Of a DNA stretch of 5,345 nt, positions 1-5,345 are shown one piece after another. The position numbers and the translations under genes were made by a program. Origin of the DNA: Holophaga sp. (GTDB lineage: Bacteria; Acidobacteriota; Holophagae; Holophagales; Holophagaceae); contig JAUYES010000448.1 of NCBI GenBank assembly GCA_030691225.1, positions 1 through 5,345 on the forward strand, written 5' to 3'. Position 1 is the first letter of the stretch, and each line of letters begins with the position of its first letter. The notes beneath the pieces are model-generated. The model searched no databases and was not told where the DNA came from. It saw only the letters and a list, made by a program, of their open reading frames with translations.

Positions 1-221
1 TCCGTCACCAATAGATCCCGAAGCTGGTTGGAGATGGTACCCATGCTGTTGCCCCACCCACCGTGGCGCCAGCCGTGCCATGCATCAGGAGCTGCCTTGA
101 ACTCGATGATGGCAACCCGCGGTAACTTGGCTTTTTGCTCCTTGGTCAACTTCTGCGCAAACACAGGCATCGCCAACGCCATGGCTGCCATGAGTGTGAG
201 AAATAGCTTTCCCATTCGCAT
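1..221 (-). CDS. Secreted CsgG/HfaB-like protein, 3' part outside window
   Basis: Only the first 73 codons are present; the gene continues past base 1. The protein opens with a signal peptide: MRMGK, a hydrophobic stretch over residues 6-20, then a likely signal peptidase I site after VFA (residue 22). There is no lipobox cysteine, so it is not a lipoprotein like E. coli CsgG. The mature start contains PRVAIIEFKA (about residues 34-43), followed by a Trp-rich segment with W48, W51 and W56 and then SNQLRDLLVT. This layout, a first beta strand 'VAIxxF', a W/G-rich loop and a 'LxxLLVT' helix, is that of CsgG/HfaB-family proteins, which include curli secretion pores and related periplasmic proteins. 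The start at 221 is chosen because AAGGAG (230-235) lies 8 bases upstream; the next ATG (213-215) is too far from it. It follows the HU-like gene by 35 bases with no terminator between, so co-transcription is likely. Family assignment is moderate; function is unknown. Confidence 0.65.
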   Translation of the reverse strand, partial: MRMGKLFLTLMAAMALAMPVFAQKLTKEQKAKLPRVAIIEFKAAPDAWHGWRHGGWGNSMGTISNQLRDLLVT

Positions 222-256
222 CGTGATTTCTCCTTGGGCGGAATGCCCCGCAATAA

Positions 257-553
257 CTAGTCGTCGATGAGCTTACTTCGGAGCTCCTTGCCGAGTTTGA
301 AGTAGACCACCCGTTTCGGCGGCACTTCTATGGATTGGCCACTGCGAGGATTGCGACCCTGCCGCGCCATGCGATCCCGCAGGCGGAAGCTGCCAAACCC
401 TCGTAATTCAACGCCATCGCCCTTGTGCAGCGATTCCACGATGCTGCGAAGGAAGGTATTCACCAGAATATCGGCCTCTTTTTTTGGGATATCCAGGTTC
501 TCCATGAGGTGCTTGGACAAGTCCGCTTTTGTGAGTGTCTCCGTTGCTTCCAT
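257..553 (-). CDS. HU/IHF-family nucleoid DNA-binding protein
   Basis: A 98-residue histone-like protein of normal family length (HU and IHF subunits are about 90-100). Members dimerise, wrap DNA with two beta arms and bend it, and so affect nucleoid structure, transcription and recombination. Visible signatures are LTKADL at residues 7-12 (helix 1), GFGSF at 52-56, the beta-arm tip RNPRSG at 67-72 with the intercalating proline at 69, and FKLGKELR at 85-92. 'VELRGFGSF' and 'GKELR' resemble IHF-beta, while 'RRVV'-like features of IHF-alpha are echoed in KRVVYF, so the exact subfamily (HU, IHF-alpha or IHF-beta) cannot be settled; no second subunit gene is in view. The ATG at 551-553 is supported by GGAG at 560-563, six bases upstream. 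It is preceded by its own candidate promoter and by the terminator that ends the pepA transcript, so it is probably expressed independently of pepA. Confidence 0.95.
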   Translation of the reverse strand: MEATETLTKADLSKHLMENLDIPKKEADILVNTFLRSIVESLHKGDGVELRGFGSFRLRDRMARQGRNPRSGQSIEVPPKRVVYFKLGKELRSKLIDD

Positions 554-588
554 GGCGAGCTCCGATGTGTGGTGGCACGAGTTTCACT

Positions 589-617
589 ATCAGAGCCCTA
601 TCCGGCCATTCGGTCAA
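589..617 (-). promoter_or_regulatory. Candidate sigma70 promoter for the HU-like gene
   Basis: On the minus strand TTGACC (612-617) matches five of six bases of the -35 consensus. It is followed after exactly 17 bases by TCTGAT (589-594), which matches four of six of the -10 consensus, including the key first T and the final AT. Transcription would begin near 581-583, giving a leader of about 30 bases that contains the Shine-Dalgarno site. Its place just past the pepA terminator fits an independent unit. This is inferred from sequence alone. Confidence 0.6.
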
Positions 618-642
618 GGGGTTGCGTGGGTAGTTTCCATAA

Positions 643-667
643 AAAAAGGGGGGCGAACCCCCTTTTT
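643..667 (-). terminator. Intrinsic terminator of the pepA transcript
   Basis: A perfect 10-base inverted repeat, AAAAAGGGGG and CCCCCTTTTT, encloses a 5-base loop (653-657). On the minus strand the G/C stem is followed by a run of seven T (641-647), the classic Rho-independent form, and it lies 25 bases after the pepA stop codon. On the plus strand the stem is followed by five T, so it could also stop transcription coming from the left, although no plus-strand gene is seen there. Confidence 0.9.
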
Positions 668-692
668 ACAGAAAAATGCAACTTTCGAAATA

Positions 693-2162
693 TCAGCGTG
701 ATAGCCAATCCAAAAGCCAGCGTGGGCCTTCGCCTGTGGCGCCCTGGGTGCGGTAGTCGCGTTCTGCGGTGGACCACCCACCAGAAAGATCCACGTGGGC
801 CCATGATTCATGGTCCACAAAATCCCTCAAGAACATGGCAGCACTAATGGCTCCACCCCAACGAGTACCAGAAATATTCTTAATATCGGCGACATGACTC
901 TTGAGCGCCTCGCGATATTCCGCCACCAAGGGAAGCTGCCAAAGGTGTTCTCCGGTGGATTTGCCCGAATCCAGGAGGTGTTCAACGAGCTTCTGGTCTT
1001 CGCCAAAAACACCGGAAACACCGTCGCCCAGCGCGACAAGACAAGCGCCCGTCAATGTGGCTAGGTCCACGATGTGATCAGGCTTCAACTCGGAGGCGTA
1101 GTGAAGCAGATCCGCCAGCACTAAACGACCCTCGGCGTCCGTATTGAGGACTTCGATGGTCTTGCCGCTGCGACTCCGCAAAACATCACCAGGCTTGTAG
1201 CTGGAACCGGAAGGCATGTTTTCCACGAGCCCCACGATGCCCGTGACCTGAACGGGAATCTGGGCCTGGGCGCACGCTGCCAAGGTGGCCAGCACGATGG
1301 CCGCACCGGCCATATCGTCCTTCATGGTTTCCATGCTGGAACCGTCTTTTAGCGATAGACCACCCGAATCAAAGCAGACCCCTTTGCCCACCAAGACCAC
1401 ATGTTTCTTGGGTTTTTCCTTAGGCATGTAGTCGAGTTTGATGACGCGAGGCGTGCGGACAGAACCCTGCCCCACGGCCAGAACGCAATTGAAGCCACCC
1501 TTGGCCAGGGCTTCCGGATCCATGATCTCGATGCCCAGTTTGTGCTGCTTAGCCAGTTGCTGGGCTAAAACGGCGAAGGATTCGGGATATAAATCGCCTG
1601 CCGGAGTGTTAGTCAAATCCCGAACCCGGTGGCACGCTTCAACCCCAGCCTCGATCTGGACCAAGTGACGCCGAGCCTTGCGGGTGTCGTCACCGTTGGT
1701 AAAGAGTTCAATGCGCTCGAACTTCTTGGGCTCGGGCTTGCCCTTGAATTTTACAAAATCGTAGTCAGCCAGCATGACGCCTTCTAGCGCGGCGATCTGA
1801 ACTTCGTCGTGGTCAAGGATTGAGGTGGCGGGAGATACCAGGCCAATGGCTTTCCAGCCTTTCTTGAGGCAGAACCGACCCGCAGCGCCGATGGCTTTCC
1901 GGATCTTATTGTGGGTGACGACATCTTCGTCGCCCAACCCAACAAGTAGCATCCAGCGGCTGTCTTTGACGCCATTGGGATGATGGAGCGGAACAAGTTC
2001 AAGATAGTCGGCTTTGAAGTCACTTTCTTCCATGACCTGCCGTGCAACCTTACTGATGGCAAGTGGCAGCCGATGCCGTTCACGCCCCGAAAAGACTGGA
2101 ACAATGAGGACATCGCCTGAAAAATCCTTTCCTGCCAAAGAACTGATTTCAATGATCGCCAT
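693..2162 (-). CDS. pepA: Leucyl aminopeptidase PepA (M17 family)
   Basis: A 489-residue cytosolic M17 metallopeptidase that removes N-terminal residues, preferring leucine, from peptides using two divalent metals. The N-terminal domain (about 1-170) is variable; the catalytic domain holds every expected residue. Metal ligands are K260 and D265 (in VGKGVCFDSGG), D283 (MKDDMAGAA), D342 and E344, and catalytic residues are K272 and R346. The family signature NTDAEGRL is at 340-347. Spacing matches E. coli PepA with a constant offset of 10. Length is normal and no active-site residue is missing. The start is the ATG at 2160-2162, with AGGAGG six bases upstream; an in-frame TTG at 2177 would translate that ribosome site and is not used. 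The gene ends before a strong terminator. M17 enzymes form hexamers, and E. coli PepA also binds DNA in Xer recombination and carAB regulation; whether this one does is unknown. Confidence 0.97.
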   Translation of the reverse strand: MAIIEISSLAGKDFSGDVLIVPVFSGRERHRLPLAISKVARQVMEESDFKADYLELVPLHHPNGVKDSRWMLLVGLGDEDVVTHNKIRKAIGAAGRFCLKKGWKAIGLVSPATSILDHDEVQIAALEGVMLADYDFVKFKGKPEPKKFERIELFTNGDDTRKARRHLVQIEAGVEACHRVRDLTNTPAGDLYPESFAVLAQQLAKQHKLGIEIMDPEALAKGGFNCVLAVGQGSVRTPRVIKLDYMPKEKPKKHVVLVGKGVCFDSGGLSLKDGSSMETMKDDMAGAAIVLATLAACAQAQIPVQVTGIVGLVENMPSGSSYKPGDVLRSRSGKTIEVLNTDAEGRLVLADLLHYASELKPDHIVDLATLTGACLVALGDGVSGVFGEDQKLVEHLLDSGKSTGEHLWQLPLVAEYREALKSHVADIKNISGTRWGGAISAAMFLRDFVDHESWAHVDLSGGWSTAERDYRTQGATGEGPRWLLDWLSR

Positions 2163-2168
2163 GGAGTT

Positions 2169-2174
2169 CCTCCT
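2169..2174 (-). promoter_or_regulatory. Ribosome binding site of pepA, decides the start
   Basis: AGGAGG, a perfect Shine-Dalgarno core, sits six bases before the ATG at 2160-2162. This favours a protein beginning MAIIEISS and excludes the longer reading from the in-frame TTG at 2175-2177, in which these same bases would be codons for two arginines. Confidence 0.9.
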
Positions 2175-2225
2175 CAAGGACCCCCAATATTACAACCATT
2201 TCCGTACAGATGACGAATTTAGATG

Positions 2226-2231
2226 ATTATA
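2226..2231 (-). promoter_or_regulatory. Candidate -10 element for pepA
   Basis: A perfect TATAAT lies on the minus strand in the gap between rmuC and pepA, giving a leader of roughly 55-60 bases. No good -35 is found 16-18 bases upstream (the hexamer at 17 is AATGGT) and there is no extended TG motif, so it would be weak or activator-dependent if real. pepA could alternatively be reached by read-through from rmuC, after which I see no proper terminator. Confidence 0.4.
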
Positions 2232-2269
2232 CGAATGACAGACCAAGAACCATTGTGGAAGTTTTCTTG

Positions 2270-3460
2270 TTATAAGCCATCCGTCTCAGCAGCATTGGAC
2301 TCTAAGGCCCCAGGCAGCGTGCCTTCCGGTAGGGTTTCCACCCTCACTAGTTTGTCGCTCAAAATACGGCTGCGCTCTGAAACCGTTCCCAGGCGGCTTT
2401 TGGCTTCATCCAATTTGCGGTCCAAGGCCTGAAGGGCTTCGCCGAATCGACCAAATTCGGTCTTAATGGTGCTGAGGAGTTTCCAAACTTCCGCGCTCCG
2501 TTTGGAGATGGCGAGGGTGCGGAATCCCACCTGAAGGCTATTCAAGAAGGCCGTCAGGGTTGTGGGTCCCACCAGGGAAACCCGGCATTCTCGCTGAATG
2601 CGTTCGAGTAATCCGGGACGACGAAGAGCCTCGGCAAAAAGCCCCTCAAAGGGGAGGAATAAGAGCGCAAAATCGGTTGTGGTCGGTGGTGAAATGTATT
2701 TATCCCGAATATCCCTGGCTTGGCTGAGAATTCGTTGTTCCAGGGCCTTTCCGGCAGCCTCCACGGCGATGACGTCTCCAAGCTCATAGGCTTCACCCAG
2801 CCGCTGGTAATCCTCGATCGGAAACTTGGCATCGATGGGTAACCAGACATGTTCCCCTTCTTGTGTACCAGGCAGTTTCACCGCATATTCCACCATTTCG
2901 GCACTGCGGGGCTTCACTTTTACATTGGCTGAATATTGACCAGGGGCAAGGAATTGCTCCAATAACGCACCCAACTGAGCTTCACCAAGAATTCCACGGC
3001 TCTTCACATTGGTGAGGGCGCGCTTGAGACCGCCCACATCTTGCGCGAGAGCCTGCATTTCGCCCAAGCCTCGTTGCACTTGTTCCAACCGTTCGCCCAC
3101 AAGACGAAAACTTTCGCCGATGCGCTGTTCGAGAGTGACTTGCAGTCGCTCATCCACGGTGCGGCGCATTTCTTCTAGCTTTGTTTCATTGCTGCTGCCA
3201 ATTCGCTCCAGGCGCTCCTGCACCTGAGCCTGAATGGCTTCCAAGCGAGTCCCTTGATCCAACCGCCCCTGGCGCAGCTCTTCGCGGAGCGGCTGAAGTT
3301 GGGTTACGAGCAGGTTTTGAAATTCCGTGCGACTGCGGCTCGCAGAATCTTCGACCTGTCGCCCAAGGAGATCCCCATCCCGTCGAGGCCGCCAAGCGCC
3401 GACAGCGGCGACCAAGGTTAGTAAAACCGCCAGGGAAAGAAGGAGTAGTTCGAGGGTCAT
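2270..3460 (-). CDS. rmuC: RmuC-family DNA recombination protein
   Basis: A 396-residue protein of the RmuC family, whose E. coli member limits recombination at inverted repeats; the family is placed by fold prediction with PD-(D/E)xK nucleases, but its biochemistry is poorly known. Residues 3-21 form one hydrophobic membrane segment followed by WRPRR, which predicts a cytoplasmic body anchored to the inner membrane. Residues about 32-140 are rich in E, R, Q and L in heptad-like order, a long coiled coil. The RmuC domain follows: LTNVKSRGILGEAQL (149-163), LPIDAKFP (207-214, with D210 and K212 as the nuclease-like pair), KYISPPTTTDFALLFLPFEG (254-273) and VGPTTLTAFLN (297-307). Length is slightly below the 400-500 typical of the family. 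The start codon overlaps the tsaE stop by four bases (ATGA), and the only Shine-Dalgarno is a weak GGTGG abutting it, so translation is probably coupled to tsaE. Confidence 0.95.
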   Translation of the reverse strand: MTLELLLLSLAVLLTLVAAVGAWRPRRDGDLLGRQVEDSASRSRTEFQNLLVTQLQPLREELRQGRLDQGTRLEAIQAQVQERLERIGSSNETKLEEMRRTVDERLQVTLEQRIGESFRLVGERLEQVQRGLGEMQALAQDVGGLKRALTNVKSRGILGEAQLGALLEQFLAPGQYSANVKVKPRSAEMVEYAVKLPGTQEGEHVWLPIDAKFPIEDYQRLGEAYELGDVIAVEAAGKALEQRILSQARDIRDKYISPPTTTDFALLFLPFEGLFAEALRRPGLLERIQRECRVSLVGPTTLTAFLNSLQVGFRTLAISKRSAEVWKLLSTIKTEFGRFGEALQALDRKLDEAKSRLGTVSERSRILSDKLVRVETLPEGTLPGALESNAAETDGL

Positions 3461-3897
3461 TCCACCAGCCTAGCTGCTGGCAGGGTCCATTCCGCATTCC
3501 GATTCGTTTCGGTGGGTGTTAGCGTCAATTCGGCTACCCATTCCGTGGGCCAAGGTCCATCACTACCCGCCCATTCCACGACCAGGAAATCACCCGGAAG
3601 GACCTGCTCCTCTAACCCGAGAGACCAGCTTCCAGCCTCTCCCAATCGGTAAAGATCCAGATGAAAGACCCGGCCCCTCGGGGATTCGTAGCGGTGCAAA
3701 ACCGCATAGGTCGGTGAAGCCACCTGATCAGGGTCACCACCCAAACCGGCGACAAAGCCTCGTGTCCAGGTGGTTTTTCCAGCCCCCAGTTCGCCCTTAA
3801 GCAACCAAGTACCACCTGCTGGAGTCTGCGCAGCGCAGGCTGCGCCGAAAGTTTCCGTGGCTTCTTCGTCGAGCAGAAAAAGGTTCTTAGTGCTCAT
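3457..3897 (-). CDS. tsaE: tRNA t6A biosynthesis ATPase TsaE
   Basis: A 146-residue P-loop ATPase, normal size for TsaE (YjeE). In bacteria it works with TsaB and TsaD in the cytoplasm, where its ATP hydrolysis drives the cycle that places threonylcarbamoyl on A37 of ANN-decoding tRNAs; the modification is nearly universal. Visible motifs are Walker A GELGAGKT at 35-42, the family motif SPTYAV at 61-66, HLDLYRL at 79-85 with D81, LGLEE at 93-97, and VVEWAG at 106-111 with E108 and W109. No required residue is missing. The ATG at 3895-3897 lies inside the end of nnr, an 11-base overlap, with a purine-rich GAGAG about six bases upstream. nnr-tsaE adjacency is seen in many bacteria (for example yjeF-yjeE in E. 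coli), which supports both calls. The partner genes tsaB, tsaC and tsaD are not in the window. Confidence 0.96.
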   Translation of the reverse strand: MSTKNLFLLDEEATETFGAACAAQTPAGGTWLLKGELGAGKTTWTRGFVAGLGGDPDQVASPTYAVLHRYESPRGRVFHLDLYRLGEAGSWSLGLEEQVLPGDFLVVEWAGSDGPWPTEWVAELTLTPTETNRNAEWTLPAARLVE

Positions 3898-5345
3898 CAG
3901 GCTCTCTCAAAAGTGCGGCCAGACTGACGCCGAGTTCTCTTACCAGTAATGGGCCAGAGCCCAGACGATCCGCGGCGGCACCATGCAACCACACCGCTTC
4001 AGCCACCGCCTGCCTCAGGTGAATGGGACTGCGCAGAGGATGGCTTTGCCGCGCCCACATCGCCATTTTGGCCACCACCATACCAGCGAGAAAATCGCCA
4101 GTTCCTCCGGTCGAGAGCCCCGGATGCCCTGTGGGATTGACCCAAAGCTGAGTCGTTCCTCCGCCCGCAATAATCGTTTGAGCACCCTTTAGCACCAACA
4201 CACCGAGGCCTGTGGCTACCGAGCGTGCCTCCCGGAGCCGTTCGTCCGTCGAGCCCGTCAGGGGTTCCGAAAGATTAAACAATCTGGCAAATTCAGCGGG
4301 ATGGGGCGTGATAACGGTATCAGGGCGGGCCATCCAATGCATCCCCTCTCCATGCCGCAAGGCCGAGGCATCCAGCACCAGCGGGCCTTGCCATTCGGGA
4401 ATATCACACACGCCACCTGGCCCCACGAGAAGTGCATCAACGCCGTCGGGGATGGCGCCTTCCCACACGCGCACCATGGCTTCGGGAACTTGGGTCGCGA
4501 TTTCTGATCGCAGCTCCGCATCGGCGAGAACCGTCACCAGTCCAGCTCCCATACGCAGTGCACCGTGTGCGGCCAGTACAGCAGCACCGCTCATACCAAG
4601 ACTTCCCGCTCGAATCGCGACATGACCGCGTTGGTGCTTGTAGGTATTCCAGGGGGTTGTTTGACCGATTTTCGGCGATTCCAATTTCCAGACGGAAGCC
4701 TGGACAGGCGCCCGCAGTGGAATCGGAATAACAACGATTTCGCCGCAAAATTCCCTGGCGGGCCATAGGCCATGGCAAATCTTCAGGTGTCCAAAACAGG
4801 CGGTGCGGTGCGCCACAATGGGCACTCCAACAACATCTGCGCAACTCGGATCGAGACCGGAGGGTAGGTCTAGCGCCATGACTTTAAATCCAGCCTTACC
4901 CGTCGTGATGGCCGAGTTGATGCCTTGGGCCCAAGCGCTGGCAAGACCTTCCAACGGAAGGCGCACTCCCAGGCCAAAAAGTCCGTCCACCACCCAACCC
5001 CGAAGCCCTTCAAGAACCGTTTGCGGCTCCGCCGAATAGCGGTAGTTGCCACCCAAGCCTTCCCAAAGGGCCGCTTGAACGGCAGCATCTCCCGTCCAAA
5101 CAGGTTCTGGATTTAATGCCCAAACCTCGACCCGTTCCCCCCGAAGTCTGGCCAAACGCGCCAGCGCCAAGGCATCACCACCGTTATTGCCGGGCCCAGC
5201 CAGAATGTGCAAAGGCTCACCAGGTGGCAACAAAGCCAGGGCGCCGAGGGCCGCGTGCTCCTGGAGAATTTGCGAGGAAATGCCCCACTGCGAGATAGCC
5301 TCGGTTTCCAATACCCTCATTTCAACCGCATCAAGAAGGGGAATC
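3887..5345 (-). CDS. nnr: Bifunctional NAD(P)H-hydrate epimerase/dehydratase, 5' end outside window
   Basis: A two-domain metabolite-repair enzyme: the N-terminal NnrE (YjeF_N) part interconverts R and S forms of hydrated NAD(P)H, and the C-terminal NnrD part uses ADP to dehydrate the S form back to NAD(P)H. Numbering is from the Met codon at 5318-5320. NnrE motifs: GPGNNGGD (42-49), VDGLFGLG (111-118), DLPSGLD (151-157). NnrD motifs: GHVAIRAGSLGMSGAA (232-247), TPHPAEFARL (338-347), LVLKGA (375-380), and NPTGHPG (395-401) leading into GGTGD with catalytic D409. The reading frame stays open from 5320 to the window edge and encodes LLDAVEM, which matches the usual family opening 'LtaxxM', and no Shine-Dalgarno precedes 5320; the true start is therefore beyond 5345. 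The protein is compact compared with the usual 490-520 residues. Some motif positions deviate (QEHAA for MENAG; GPGGV for GPGLG). The last 11 bases overlap tsaE. Confidence 0.95.
   Translation of the reverse strand, partial: IPLLDAVEMRVLETEAISQWGISSQILQEHAALGALALLPPGEPLHILAGPGNNGGDALALARLARLRGERVEVWALNPEPVWTGDAAVQAALWEGLGGNYRYSAEPQTVLEGLRGWVVDGLFGLGVRLPLEGLASAWAQGINSAITTGKAGFKVMALDLPSGLDPSCADVVGVPIVAHRTACFGHLKICHGLWPAREFCGEIVVIPIPLRAPVQASVWKLESPKIGQTTPWNTYKHQRGHVAIRAGSLGMSGAAVLAAHGALRMGAGLVTVLADAELRSEIATQVPEAMVRVWEGAIPDGVDALLVGPGGVCDIPEWQGPLVLDASALRHGEGMHWMARPDTVITPHPAEFARLFNLSEPLTGSTDERLREARSVATGLGVLVLKGAQTIIAGGGTTQLWVNPTGHPGLSTGGTGDFLAGMVVAKMAMWARQSHPLRSPIHLRQAVAEAVWLHGAAADRLGSGPLLVRELGVSLAALLREPDEH

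Noticed and set aside
213..215. Alternative ATG start for the CsgG-like protein.
   Set aside because: It lies 14 bases from the AAGGAG site, against 8 bases for the ATG at 219-221.
238..251. Small hairpin GCGG/CCGC between the HU-like gene and the CsgG-like gene.
   Set aside because: Four base pairs and no T run; too weak for a terminator, and it only borders the ribosome site.
425..847. Plus-strand open frame of 140 codons across the HU start, the terminator and the pepA end.
   Set aside because: It crosses a terminator and is antisense to two clear genes; its protein has no recognisable domain and is a reading-frame shadow.
2163..2177. A longer pepA starting at the in-frame TTG (2175-2177).
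   Set aside because: The five extra codons include the perfect AGGAGG ribosome site of the ATG at 2160-2162, and family proteins begin close to the ATG.
2189..2217. Second possible pepA promoter, TGTAAT 17 bases after TTCGTC.
   Set aside because: The -35 is very poor and the leader would be under 20 bases; the TATAAT at 2226-2231 is the better candidate.
2244..2269. Inverted repeat CAAGAA/TTCTTG just after the rmuC stop, possible terminator.
   Set aside because: Only six base pairs, mostly A/T, with a 14-base loop and no following T run.
4212..4625. Plus-strand open frame of 137 codons inside nnr.
   Set aside because: Ser/Arg/Pro-rich translation typical of antisense shadows in GC-rich genes; nnr is intact on the other strand.

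Overview
The window is a compact stretch of bacterial chromosome with every supported gene on the minus strand. In the direction of transcription (right to left) they are: a bifunctional NAD(P)H-hydrate repair enzyme (nnr, 5' end outside the window), tsaE (tRNA t6A synthesis ATPase), rmuC, pepA (leucyl aminopeptidase), an HU/IHF-family DNA-binding protein, and the first 73 codons of a secreted CsgG-like protein that runs off the left edge. Coding density is high. The only gaps above 100 bases are 554-692 and 2163-2269, and both hold expression signals. There are no RNA genes, mobile elements, CRISPR arrays or repeats that I can see.

The organism looks like a moderately GC-rich, Gram-negative-type bacterium: clear Shine-Dalgarno sites, sigma70-like promoters, an exported CsgG-family protein, and RmuC. 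The HU sequence and the Trp-rich CsgG-like N-terminus recall proteins of Acidobacteriota (Holophaga/Geothrix-like) from memory, but no search was possible and this placement is a low-confidence guess.

There appear to be three transcription units. (1) nnr-tsaE-rmuC are joined by 11-base and 4-base overlaps and are almost certainly one translationally coupled operon. (2) pepA has its own strong Shine-Dalgarno site and a candidate -10 element in the 107-base gap after rmuC, and ends at a strong intrinsic terminator (643-667). (3) The HU-like gene has a good candidate promoter just past that terminator and probably continues into the CsgG-like gene 35 bases further on, since no terminator lies between them.

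Functionally this is housekeeping: repair of damaged NAD(P)H, tRNA modification, genome stability, peptide turnover and nucleoid architecture. I found no convincing undescribed system. The least ordinary points are the truncated CsgG-like protein with a Trp/His/Gly cluster, the family-motif substitutions and compactness of the Nnr protein, and the N-terminus of Nnr, which extends beyond the window's right edge.
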